This document shows positions 23,645 through 30,693 of a DNA stretch of 30,693 nt, piece by piece. The stretch is from contig CAJUPU010000036.1 of NCBI GenBank assembly GCA_910588495.1, forward strand, positions 1 to 30,693, written 5' to 3'. The position numbers were made by a program, and so were the translations under genes. The stretch's first letter is position 1. The number at the start of each line of letters is the position of its first letter. The notes beneath the pieces are model-generated. The model did not search any database and had not been told where the DNA came from. It saw nothing but the letters and a program-made list of their open reading frames with translations. The stretch is from an uncultured Oscillospiraceae bacterium (lineage in GTDB: Bacteria; Bacillota; Clostridia; Oscillospirales; Oscillospiraceae).

Positions 23645-24682
23645 ATGAAAAAGACCACGAAGCTGACCGCGCTGCTGCTGGCGCTGGTCCTGTCCCTGTC
23701 CCTGGCCGCCTGCTCCGGCAAGCCCGGCGCCGAGAGCAGCGCGCCCGCCGAGTCCAAGAGCGGCGAGAGCGCCCAGCCCAGCGCCGCCCCCGCCGGGGAC
23801 GAGACCTATGTGGTGGGCATCTGCCAGCTGCTGCCCCACGACGCCCTCAACGCCGCCACCCAGGGCTTCAAGGACGCGCTGAAGGAGGAGTTCGGCGATA
23901 GCGTGGAGATCAAGGAGGGCAACGCCGGCGGCGAGCCCACCAACTGCACCACCATCATCGACGGCTTCATCGCCGAGGATGTGGACCTGATCCTGGCCAA
24001 CGCCACCCCGGCCCTCACCGCCGCCGCCTCCGCCACCGACACCATCCCCATCCTGGGCACCTCCATCACCAACTACGGCATCGCCCTGGACCTGGACAGC
24101 ACCGAGGACAAGGTGCTGGGCGGCAACATCTCCGGCACCTCCGACCTGGCCCCCTTGGACCAGCAGGCCGCCATGGTCAAGGAGCTGTTCCCCGACGCCA
24201 AGAACGTGGGCCTGGTGTATTGCTCCGCCGAGGCCAACTCCATGTACCAGGTGGAGACCATCCAGGGCCATCTGGAGGGGCTGGGCTACACCTGCACCCA
24301 GTACGCCTTCACCGACGTGAACGACCTGGCCAGCGTGGTGCAGACCGCCTGTGACGCCTCCGACGTGCTGTATATCCCCACCGACAACACCGCCGCCGAC
24401 AACAAGGATACCATCGCCAACGTGGTCGTCCCCGCCAAGGTGCCCGTCATCTGCGGCGAGGCGGGCATCTGCTCCGGCTGCGGCGTGGCCACCCTGTCCA
24501 TCAGCTACTATGAGATCGGCTGGATGGCCGGCGAGATGGCCGCCCAGATCCTCAAGGGGGAGAAGAGCGTGTCCGAGCTGCCCATCGGCTTCGACACCAC
24601 CCTGGACAAGATGTACAACCCCTCCATCTGTGAGCAGCTGGGCCTGACCATGCCGGAGGGCTACGCCCCCATCGGCGGATGA
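23645..24682 (+). CDS. ABC transporter substrate-binding lipoprotein (PF04392, TrpX-like)
   Basis: A 345-residue lipoprotein: signal peptide with lipobox LAAC (C23 is the lipidated residue), a Ser/Ala/Pro linker to about residue 54, then the two-lobed binding domain starting YVVGICQLLPHDALNAATQG. Motifs such as GEPTNCTTIIDGFI, VDLILANATPALTAA, PILGTSITNYG and ADNKDTIANVV with GWMAGEMAAQIL near the end are typical of the ABC_sub_bind family. Characterised relatives bind aromatic amino acids (TrpX), but many are uncharacterised, so the ligand is unknown. The ATG at 23645 follows GGAGG by eight bases. It is the first gene of the importer operon. Confidence 0.92.
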   Translation: MKKTTKLTALLLALVLSLSLAACSGKPGAESSAPAESKSGESAQPSAAPAGDETYVVGICQLLPHDALNAATQGFKDALKEEFGDSVEIKEGNAGGEPTNCTTIIDGFIAEDVDLILANATPALTAAASATDTIPILGTSITNYGIALDLDSTEDKVLGGNISGTSDLAPLDQQAAMVKELFPDAKNVGLVYCSAEANSMYQVETIQGHLEGLGYTCTQYAFTDVNDLASVVQTACDASDVLYIPTDNTAADNKDTIANVVVPAKVPVICGEAGICSGCGVATLSISYYEIGWMAGEMAAQILKGEKSVSELPIGFDTTLDKMYNPSICEQLGLTMPEGYAPIGG

Positions 24683-24710
24683 TCCGCCGCCCTGTTTCAG
24701 CACCGCGCTC

Positions 24711-24749
24711 CAGGGCCGCGGGAAAGGGCTTCCCTTTCCCGCGGTCCTG
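24711..24749 (+). other. Long intra-operon hairpin between binding-protein and permease genes
   Basis: CAGGGCCGCGGGAAAGGG (24711-24728) pairs with CCCTTTCCCGCGGTCCTG (24732-24749): 18 base pairs with one G-U and a 3-base loop. No T-run follows. Such stems between a binding-protein gene and the rest of the operon usually protect or partly end the upstream message, giving more lipoprotein than permease. Confidence 0.75.
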
Positions 24750-24815
24750 CGCGCACGATCAGAGGACCGGCGCTCCCCGCCGCGGGGGGCGGGTCCGGCA
24801 ATTGGAGGAATGAGA

Positions 24816-25775
24816 ATGGACGTTCTGCTCGCCTTTGTGAACTCCCTGCCCAACACCGTGGGGCAGGGGCTGATCTGGGGCATCATGGCCATCGGGGTGT
24901 ACATCACCTACCGCATCTTAGACGTGGCCGACCTGACGGTGGACGGCTCCCTGGCCACCGGTGGGGCGGTGTGCGCCCTGCTCATCAGCCTGGGGGCGGA
25001 CCCCTGGCTGGCGCTGCTGGCGGCGGTGCTGGCCGGCATGGCGGCGGGGCTGGCCACCGGCCTGCTGCACACCGTGTGCGGCATCCCGGCGATCTTGTCG
25101 GGCATCCTGACCCAGCTGGCGCTGTACTCCGTCAACCTGCGGATCATGGCGGTGGGGGACGCGAAGGCCAAGACCAAATCCACCCTGGCCGTCAGCGTGG
25201 ACAAGTACGACCTGCTGGTCACCTCCCGGTACATCCGGAAGGTGGACCTGACCAACCCGCTGATCCTGCTGGCCGCGCTGACGGTGGTGGCGATCGCGGT
25301 GCTGTACTGGTTCTTCGGCACCGAGCAGGGGTCCGCGCTGCGGGCCACCGGCTCCAACGGCCACATGGCCCGGGCCCAGGGCATCGACACCAACTGGAGC
25401 AAGGTGCTGGGGCTGGTGGTGTCCAACGCGCTGGTGGCCATGTCCGGGGCGCTGCTGGCCCAGTACCAGGGCAGCGCCACCATCGACATGGGCCGGGGTG
25501 CCATCGTGATCGGCCTGGCCGCGGTGATCATCGGCGAGGTGCTGCTGGGCGGGGTGTTCATCAACTTCGCGCTGAAGCTGTTCTCCTGCGTGGTGGGCGC
25601 GGTGATCTATTACGCGGTGATCACCCTGGTGCTCCGCCTGGGGCTGGAGACCACCGACCTGAAGCTGCTCACCGCCCTGGTGGTGGCGGTGTTCCTCACC
25701 ATCCCCTACTGGAAGGGGAGATACTTCTCCAAGCCCGTCAGACCCGCGAAAAAGGAGGGGAGCGCCCGTGCTTGA
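24816..25775 (+). CDS. ABC transporter permease (LivH/BPD_transp_2 family, TrpY-like)
   Basis: A 319-residue membrane permease with about eight to nine hydrophobic segments. The start of the protein (NSLPNTVGQGLIWGIMAIGVYITYRILDVADLTVDGS, read in pieces) and the EQGSALRATGSNGHMARAQGI loop, which contacts the ATPase, are typical of permeases paired with PF04392 lipoproteins. The ATG at 24816 is preferred because GGAGG (24804-24808) is seven bases before it; the ATG at 24810 would be only one base away. It overlaps the ATPase gene by eight bases. A single permease gene means a homodimer in the membrane. Confidence 0.92.
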   Translation: MDVLLAFVNSLPNTVGQGLIWGIMAIGVYITYRILDVADLTVDGSLATGGAVCALLISLGADPWLALLAAVLAGMAAGLATGLLHTVCGIPAILSGILTQLALYSVNLRIMAVGDAKAKTKSTLAVSVDKYDLLVTSRYIRKVDLTNPLILLAALTVVAIAVLYWFFGTEQGSALRATGSNGHMARAQGIDTNWSKVLGLVVSNALVAMSGALLAQYQGSATIDMGRGAIVIGLAAVIIGEVLLGGVFINFALKLFSCVVGAVIYYAVITLVLRLGLETTDLKLLTALVVAVFLTIPYWKGRYFSKPVRPAKKEGSARA

Positions 25776-26562
25776 CGTGAAAGAGATCCGAAAGACCTTC
25801 AACCCCGGCACGGTCAACGAAAAGACGGCGCTGGCCGGGGTGTCCCTCACCCTGAACGACGGGGACTTCGTCACCGTCATCGGCGGCAACGGGGCGGGCA
25901 AGTCCACCCTGCTCAACGCGGTGGCCGGGGTGTGGCCGGTGGACTCCGGCTCCATCTCCATCGGCGGGGCGGACGTGACCAAGCTGCCGGAGCACAAGCG
26001 GGCCCGCTACATCGGCCGGGTGTTCCAGGACCCCATGATGGGCACCGCCGCCACCATGCAGATCGAGGAGAACATGGCCCTGGCCGCCCGGCGGGGCCGC
26101 AGGCGCACCCTGCGCCCCGGCATCGGCCGGGACGAGCGGGAGCACTACCGGGAGATGCTGAAGATCCTGGACCTGGGGCTGGAGGACCGGCTCACCTCCA
26201 AGGTGGGGCTGCTGTCCGGCGGCCAGCGCCAGGCCCTCACCCTGCTGATGGCCGCGCTGCGCAAGCCGGAGCTGCTGCTGCTGGACGAGCACACCGCCGC
26301 GTTGGACCCCAAGACCGCCGCCAAGGTGCTGGGGGCCACCGAGCGGATCGTCCAAAAGGATAAGCTCACCACCCTGATGATCACCCACAACATGCGGGAC
26401 GCCATCGTCCACGGCAACCGGCTGATCATGATGTACGAGGGGCGGATCGCCCTGGACATCTCCGGGGAGGACAAGAAAAAGCTCACCGTGGAGGACCTGC
26501 TGGCCCGGTTCGGCCAGGCCACCGGGTCGGACGAGGCGGACGACAAGCTGCTGCTGGGCTGA
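25768..26562 (+). CDS. ABC transporter ATP-binding protein (TrpZ-like)
   Basis: A 264-residue ATPase that powers the importer. Walker A is GGNGAGKST (39-47), Q-loop Q87, signature LSGGQ (149-153), Walker B LLLLDEH with E174, and the switch His is H207 (ITHNMRD). DEHTAALDPKTA after Walker B is characteristic of this importer subfamily. It starts with GTG at 25768 after AAAGGAGGGG and overlaps the permease gene by eight bases. The last of three genes of the operon. The C-terminus (SDEADDKLLLG) is short and acidic. Confidence 0.94.
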   Translation: MLDVKEIRKTFNPGTVNEKTALAGVSLTLNDGDFVTVIGGNGAGKSTLLNAVAGVWPVDSGSISIGGADVTKLPEHKRARYIGRVFQDPMMGTAATMQIEENMALAARRGRRRTLRPGIGRDEREHYREMLKILDLGLEDRLTSKVGLLSGGQRQALTLLMAALRKPELLLLDEHTAALDPKTAAKVLGATERIVQKDKLTTLMITHNMRDAIVHGNRLIMMYEGRIALDISGEDKKKLTVEDLLARFGQATGSDEADDKLLLG

Positions 26563-26613
26563 GGCGGACCGACGACGGCGCATGGGGGACCATGCGCCGT
26601 CGTCGGGTCTGCC
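26563..26613 (+). terminator. Long hairpin just after the importer operon
   Basis: GGCGGACCGACGACGGCG with CATGG (26563-26585) pairs almost fully with 26590-26613, leaving a GGGA loop. It begins at the ATPase stop codon. There is no T-run, so termination may be incomplete or Rho-dependent. Confidence 0.55.
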
Positions 26614-26657
26614 AGCTGGGCTGCGGGGGCCGGGGGCGGAAAACGGGCAGAAAGAGC

Positions 26658-26686
26658 TTGCGCGGTCTCTTGAAATGCGGTATAAC
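26658..26686 (+). promoter_or_regulatory. Promoter of the aminotransferase gene
   Basis: TTGCGC (26658-26663), a 17-bp spacer and TATAAC (26681-26686) lie 34 bases before the ATG. Fair sigma-A match. Confidence 0.6.
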
Positions 26687-26720
26687 TATGGGGCACGCCG
26701 TAAACTGAAAGGAGAACGAA

Positions 26721-28043
26721 ATGAAGCCATATGCGGAAATGACCAAAGAGGAGCTGGAGAGCCTGCGGGCCCAGCTGAAGGCCGAATATAGGGAATATCA
26801 GGGCAAGGGCCTGAGCCTGAACATGGCCCGGGGAAAGCCCTGCAAGGAGCAGCTGGACCTGTCCATGGGGATGATGGACGTGCTGGGCAGCAACGACGAT
26901 CTGACCTGTGAGGACGGCACCGACTGCCGCAACTACGGGGTGCTGGACGGCATCAAGGAGGCCAAGGAGCTGATCGGGGACATGATGGAGAACCCCATCG
27001 ACAGCATCATCATCTATGGGAACTCCAGCCTGAACGTGATGTACGACACCATCTCCCGCTCCATGACCCACGGCGTCATGGGCAGCACCCCCTGGTGCAG
27101 GCTGGACAAGGTCAAGTTCCTGTGCCCCGTCCCGGGCTACGACCGTCATTTCGCCATCACCCAGTACTTCGGCATCGAGATGGTCAACGTGCCCATGACC
27201 CCCACCGGGCCGGATATGGACCTGGTGGAGCGGCTGGTGGCCTCCGACGAGGCCGTCAAGGGGATCTGGTGCGTGCCCAAGTACTCCAACCCCCAGGGGA
27301 TCTCCTATTCCGACGAGACCGTCCGCCGCTTCGCCCGGCTGAAGCCCGCCGCCAAGGACTTCCGCATCTACTGGGACAACGCCTACGGGGTCCACCACCT
27401 GTACGACCACGACCAGGACCATCTGATCGAGATCCTGGCCGAGTGCAAGCGGGCCGGGAACCCGGACCTGGTGTATAAATTCGCCTCCACCTCCAAGATC
27501 AGCTTCCCGGGGTCGGGGCTGGCGGCCATCGCCACCTCGCCCAACAACATGGAGGACATCAAGGCCCAGCTGGCCATCCAGACCATCGGCCACGACAAGG
27601 TCAATCAGCTGCGCCATGTGCGGTTCTTCGGGGACATCCACGGCCTGGTGGAGCATATGCGGCTGCACGCGGACATCCTCCGCCCCAAGTTCGAGATCGT
27701 GATCGACACCCTGGAGAGCGAGCTGGGCGGCCTGGGGATCGGCACCTGGACCACCCCGAAGGGGGGCTATTTCATCTCCTTCGACTCGCTGGACGGCTGC
27801 GCCAAGGCGATCGTGACCAAGGCCAAAAAGGCGGGGGTGGTCATGACCGGGGCGGGCGCCACCTACCCCTACGGCCGGGACCCCCACGACAGCAACATCC
27901 GCATCGCCCCCACCTACCCCTCCCAGGAGGACCTGCGCGTGGCGATGAAGATCTTCGCGCTGTGCGTCAAGCTGGTGTCCATCAACAAGCTGCTGGAGGC
28001 CGCGGCCCAGGCCGGATCCGATCCGGCACCCCGCGCCCAGTAG
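26721..28043 (+). CDS. PLP-dependent aminotransferase of the PF12897 (AspT-like) family
   Basis: A 440-residue fold-type I aminotransferase. K259 in FASTSKISFPGSGLAA should bind pyridoxal phosphate, D219 and Y222 in YWDNAYGVHHL hold its ring and oxygen, and N190 is in VPKYSNPQG. LNMARGKPCKEQLDLS at the N-terminus and CRNYGVLDGIKEAKELIG are hallmarks of PF12897, a group that includes the Corynebacterium aspartate aminotransferase. Aspartate-2-oxoglutarate transamination is therefore the likely activity, though substrates of the clostridial members are not firmly known. AAAGGAG lies before the ATG. It has its own promoter and terminator, so it is a single-gene unit. Confidence 0.92.
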   Translation: MKPYAEMTKEELESLRAQLKAEYREYQGKGLSLNMARGKPCKEQLDLSMGMMDVLGSNDDLTCEDGTDCRNYGVLDGIKEAKELIGDMMENPIDSIIIYGNSSLNVMYDTISRSMTHGVMGSTPWCRLDKVKFLCPVPGYDRHFAITQYFGIEMVNVPMTPTGPDMDLVERLVASDEAVKGIWCVPKYSNPQGISYSDETVRRFARLKPAAKDFRIYWDNAYGVHHLYDHDQDHLIEILAECKRAGNPDLVYKFASTSKISFPGSGLAAIATSPNNMEDIKAQLAIQTIGHDKVNQLRHVRFFGDIHGLVEHMRLHADILRPKFEIVIDTLESELGGLGIGTWTTPKGGYFISFDSLDGCAKAIVTKAKKAGVVMTGAGATYPYGRDPHDSNIRIAPTYPSQEDLRVAMKIFALCVKLVSINKLLEAAAQAGSDPAPRAQ

Positions 28044-28068
28044 GAAGTGCATAGAGATCCGGGAGGAG

Positions 28069-28102
28069 AGCCCCGCCAGGGAGATCTGGCGGGGCTTTTT
28101 TC
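28069..28102 (+). terminator. Rho-independent terminator of the aminotransferase gene
   Basis: AGCCCCGCCAG (28069-28079) and CTGGCGGGGCT (28086-28096) form a perfect stem followed by six T (28097-28102). Textbook form. Confidence 0.92.
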
Positions 28103-28147
28103 TTTGATGAGCTCATGGGCGCGGCGGGCGGAGGCAGACATTGTCCC

Positions 28148-28176
28148 TTGACGGCGGGGCCAGATCGTGCCACAAT
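28148..28176 (+). promoter_or_regulatory. Promoter of the Gre-factor gene
   Basis: TTGACG (28148-28153), 17 bases, then CACAAT (28171-28176), or CAATAT two bases later. It lies about 25 bases before the ATG. Confidence 0.6.
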
Positions 28177-28199
28177 ATGGGCAGAAGGAGGGATCTGCC

Positions 28200-28703
28200 A
28201 TGCACAACGAGCTGACGAAAAAGGACATCGAGCTGATGCGCCGGGAACTGGACTACCGCCGGACCGTGCTGCGCCCCCAGCTCATCGAGGACGTGCAGAC
28301 CGCCCGGGCCTTCGGGGACCTGAGCGAGAACTTCGAGTACAAGGCGGCCAAGCGGGACAAGAACCGCAACGACAGCCGGTGCCGCTATCTGGAAAATATG
28401 ATCAAGACCGCCGTGGTGATCTCCGACCAGTCCAAGGAGGGGGCCGTGGGGCTGTACGACAAGGTCACCTTCTACGTGGAGGAGGACGATGAGGAGCTCA
28501 CCTGCCAGATCGTCACCACCATGCGGCAGGACGCGCTGAAGGGCCTGATCAGCAAGGAGTCCCCGGTGGGCCGGGCGGTGCTGGGCGCCAAGGTGGGCGA
28601 CCGGGTGACGGTGAAGGTCAGCGACAGCTACAGCTATGACGTGGTCATCCGGGCCATCGAGCCCGGCGAGGACACCGGGGAGGCCCCGCTGGTGGGCTTC
28701 TGA
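28200..28703 (+). CDS. GreA/GreB-family transcript cleavage factor
   Basis: A 167-residue protein with the Gre layout: an N-terminal antiparallel coiled coil (1-80) and a C-terminal FKBP-like domain (about 88-160). The acidic tip that enters the polymerase channel is present in ARAFGDLSENFEYKAAK, with D and E in the GDLSEN motif. It helps stalled RNA polymerase cut its transcript and resume. Compared with ordinary GreA the segment after the tip is more basic (KRDKNRNDSRCRYLE), and the PSRGGRI-like end is missing, replaced by SPVGRAVLGAKVGDRV. It may be a second Gre paralogue; the usual clostridial greA lies elsewhere. The ATG at 28200 follows GAAGGAGGG. Confidence 0.88.
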   Translation: MHNELTKKDIELMRRELDYRRTVLRPQLIEDVQTARAFGDLSENFEYKAAKRDKNRNDSRCRYLENMIKTAVVISDQSKEGAVGLYDKVTFYVEEDDEELTCQIVTTMRQDALKGLISKESPVGRAVLGAKVGDRVTVKVSDSYSYDVVIRAIEPGEDTGEAPLVGF

Positions 28704-28764
28704 GGCGGTCCCGGCCGCGGGAGCCGGGGAGAGAGACAGGTCTCAGATAAGGAGATGGAGCCAT

Positions 28765-30210
28765 ATGAGCAGCGCCGCACACCGCCGCAACCAGGTCCTG
28801 CTGCCCGCGTCCGCCCTGTTCGGGCTGGCGCTCATCCTCTACGGTCTGTGTCAGGCGTCGCTGCCGGAGATCCTGTCCGGCCTGTACACCATCTTCACGG
28901 TGGAGGACGTGCTCATCACCGACTACATCGCCGTGGGGGGGATCGGGGCGGCCTTCGTCAACGCGGGGCTGGTCACCCTGGTGAGCACGCTCATCCTGGA
29001 GAAGTGGGACGACACCCCCAACGGCGCCACCATGGTGACGGTGGGGCTGATGGCCGGCTTCTCCCTGTTCGGAAAGAACCTGGTGAACATGTGGCCCATC
29101 TTCTTCGGCACCGTGTTCTACGCCCTGGTCAAGGGGGAGCGCTTTACGGCCCACGTCAATCTGGCGCTGCGGGGCACCGCGCTGGCCCCCATGGTGAGCT
29201 TCATGGCGGTGCGGTTCCACCCCTGGCTAGGGGTGGTCATGGGGCTGGCGGTGGGGTTTTTGCTGCCCCCCGTGGCGGAGCACGCCCACCGGGTGCAGAA
29301 CGGCATGAACCTGTACAGCGTGGGCTTCTCCTGCGGGCTGCTGGCCATGATGATGGTGCCCGCCTTCAAGGCGTTCGGCCTGGACCCGGCCGCCGCCCAC
29401 CACTGGTCCACCGGCGGCAATGTCCGGCTGGGGCTGGCGCTGGCGGCGCTGTGCGCCGTCCTCATCGCCGCGGGGCTGTCCCGGGGGCCCGGGCAGGTGC
29501 TCAGGCGGTACTGGGCGCTGCTGCACACCTCCGGCCGGGTGCCCAGCGACTACGTGCGCACCTTCACCCCCGGCCCGGTGCTGGTGAACATGGGGGTGAA
29601 CGGCCTGATCGCCACCGGCTACATCGTGCTCACCGGGGGCGACCTCAACGGGGCCACCATCGGGGCGATCTTCACCATCCTGGGCTTCTCCGGCTACGGC
29701 AAGCACGCTTTCAACATCGTCCCCGTGATGGCGGGGGTGCTGCTGGGCAGCCTGACCAACCATGTGGACCCCAACAGCAGCTCCCTCCAGCTGGCGGGGC
29801 TGTTCGGCACCACTCTGGCCCCCTTCGCCGGGGTGTTCGGCTGGCCCTTCGGGGTGCTGGCCGGGCTGCTCCACTCGTCGGTGGTGCTCCAGGCGGGCCT
29901 GCCCCTGGAGGGGATGAACCTCTATAACAACGGCTTCTCCGGGGGGCTGGTGGCCATCGTGCTCTACCCGATCCTCACCTCCCTGGTGGAGCGCCGCCGC
30001 CCGGTGCTGATGGAGGAGGATCTGTTCGCCATGTTCGACTCCAACGAGCCCCAGCCCCCGGAGGACCTGCCGGGCAGGGAGCGCAGGCAGGAGGAGCGGC
30101 GGTCCGGCCGGGACAGGCGGTCCGGCGAGGGGTCGTGGACCGGCGAGGAGCGCCGGTCCGGCCGCGGCAGGCGGACCGAAGGGGAGCGGCGGTCCGAAAA
30201 ACAGGAATAG
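28765..30210 (+). CDS. DUF1576 family integral membrane protein with Arg-rich tail
   Basis: A 481-residue protein of the DUF1576 family, found mainly in Firmicutes; its function is unknown. There are about 11-12 hydrophobic segments between 13 and 420. Conserved stretches include GLMAGFSLFGKNLVNMWPIF, NGMNLYSVGFSCGLLAMMM, ILGFSGYGKHAFNIVPVMAG, HVDPNSSSLQLAGLFGTTLAPF and GMNLYNNGFSGGLVA. The two halves share NLYxxGFSxGL, so the protein is probably an internal duplication, as in many transporters. The last 45 residues are disordered and Arg-rich, with repeated RRSGR/ERRSG units. The ATG at 28765 follows AAGGAG. It follows the Gre gene by 61 bases and may be cotranscribed. Confidence 0.88.
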   Translation: MSSAAHRRNQVLLPASALFGLALILYGLCQASLPEILSGLYTIFTVEDVLITDYIAVGGIGAAFVNAGLVTLVSTLILEKWDDTPNGATMVTVGLMAGFSLFGKNLVNMWPIFFGTVFYALVKGERFTAHVNLALRGTALAPMVSFMAVRFHPWLGVVMGLAVGFLLPPVAEHAHRVQNGMNLYSVGFSCGLLAMMMVPAFKAFGLDPAAAHHWSTGGNVRLGLALAALCAVLIAAGLSRGPGQVLRRYWALLHTSGRVPSDYVRTFTPGPVLVNMGVNGLIATGYIVLTGGDLNGATIGAIFTILGFSGYGKHAFNIVPVMAGVLLGSLTNHVDPNSSSLQLAGLFGTTLAPFAGVFGWPFGVLAGLLHSSVVLQAGLPLEGMNLYNNGFSGGLVAIVLYPILTSLVERRRPVLMEEDLFAMFDSNEPQPPEDLPGRERRQEERRSGRDRRSGEGSWTGEERRSGRGRRTEGERRSEKQE

Positions 30211-30217
30211 GAAGAGC

Positions 30218-30245
30218 AAAGCCCCGGCCAAACGGCCGGGGCTTT
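30218..30245. terminator. Bidirectional terminator between DUF1576 and the chromate transporter gene
   Basis: AAAGCCCCGGCC (30218-30229) and GGCCGGGGCTTT (30234-30245) form a perfect stem with an AAAC loop. A T-run follows on the plus strand and the A-run serves as a T-run on the minus strand. Confidence 0.88.
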
Positions 30246-30249
30246 TGGA

Positions 30250-30693
30250 TCACATCTGCAAGACGATCCCCACCAGCGCCGCCAGGGCGATGAAGCAGAT
30301 GGGGTGGAGCTTTTTCAGCGGGGTGAACTTCACCAGCACGAAAATGACAACGGCCAGTATGATCGCGGGCCAGTAAAACATCTCGTACACCGGCACAACG
30401 GAACCGGGCGCCATCTCCGGCCCCGCGGTCTCGTGGAACATCAGGGCGATCTTGGCCACCTGGAGCAGGGCGGCGGTGATGAGGGCCACCGACGCCGCCC
30501 GCAGGCCGTAGAACACCGCGTCCACTGCCTTGGACTGGCGGAACTTGTCCAAAAACCCGGCGATGACGAGGATGATCACGATGGAGGAGGACACCAGCCC
30601 CAGGGTGGCCACCACCCCTCCGGCGATCCCGGCGGTGTGGAAGCCCACATAGGTGGCCATGTTCACCCCCATGGGGCCGGGGGTGGACTCGGA
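30250..30693 (-). CDS. Chromate transporter (ChrT/CHR) family subunit, 5' end beyond the window
   Basis: The frame runs from the stop at 30250 through the window edge, so the N-terminus is missing. The visible 147 residues begin SESTPGPMGVNMATYVGF, the conserved CHR-domain motif, and include AGIAGGVVATLGLVSSSIVIIL and four hydrophobic segments. Single-domain CHR proteins usually occur as two adjacent genes that work together as a pair; the partner would lie outside. They export chromate or related anions, but in gut Clostridia the real substrate is uncertain. The apparent ATG at 30672 is internal, because the TPGP motif lies before it. Confidence 0.85.
   Translation of the reverse strand, partial: SESTPGPMGVNMATYVGFHTAGIAGGVVATLGLVSSSIVIILVIAGFLDKFRQSKAVDAVFYGLRAASVALITAALLQVAKIALMFHETAGPEMAPGSVVPVYEMFYWPAIILAVVIFVLVKFTPLKKLHPICFIALAALVGIVLQM

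Overview
The window looks like a chromosomal segment of a GC-rich, spore-forming-type Clostridia. An Oscillospiraceae lineage near Flavonifractor, Intestinimonas or Lawsonibacter is my inference from gene content, not a database match. Sampled coding lines are about 70% G+C. Genes are packed in short operons with AGGAGG-type ribosome binding sites and frequent GTG or TTG starts. Firmicute hallmarks include a WalR/WalK-YycH-YycI set, a SpoVB-like flippase, a CIRCE operator before clpB, MltG next to a U32 protein, and an ECF sigma factor followed by a DUF4367-like membrane protein. I found no rRNA, tRNA, CRISPR array, prophage or transposase gene.

Layout, left to right. 1-3821 (+): the end of a WalR-type response regulator, then walK, yycH and yycI, a cell-wall stress signalling operon. 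3899-6084 (+): a SpoVB/MurJ-superfamily flippase whose ribosome binding site lies in a long hairpin, translationally coupled to a PuuD-type glutamine amidotransferase. 6084-8817 (+): a CIRCE element and clpB. 8889-10227 (-): two hypothetical genes, one with much lower GC than its surroundings. 10321-11789 (+): a probably autoregulated ECF sigma factor and its membrane partner. 11904-14177 (-): birA and an HtrA-type protease. 14178-14536: no gene, but a degenerate copy of the 3' end of the next kinase gene, a branched hairpin and a 149-bp MITE-like palindrome. 14537-16644 (-): an OmpR-family regulator and its sensor kinase. 16732-17892 (-): a cation diffusion facilitator with a manganese-type metal site. 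17928-18116: a second MITE-like element with several hairpins. 18176-20624 (-): mltG and a U32-family gene.

20893-21114 (+) encodes a 73-residue Cys/Gly/Asn-rich peptide with one hydrophobic segment. It is followed at once by two near-identical 135-bp units in tandem. 21496-23353 (-): 5-formyl-THF cyclo-ligase, a DJ-1/PfpI protein and a TagA/WecG glycosyltransferase. 23525-26562 (+): a clear sigma-A promoter, a structured leader and an ABC importer (lipoprotein, permease, ATPase) of the TrpXYZ-like family. 26721-30210 (+): a PF12897-type aminotransferase, a divergent Gre factor and a DUF1576 membrane protein with an Arg-rich tail. The right edge cuts a chromate-transporter subunit on the minus strand.

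Most genes are ordinary core functions. The unusual material lies between genes: two different MITE-like elements, a duplicated gene tail bracketing one of them, tandem palindromic units behind the Cys-rich peptide gene, and hairpins placed where they could control translation or transcript stability. I did not find a convincing new multi-gene system. The Cys-rich peptide locus and the gene-tail duplication are the best candidates for something undescribed.
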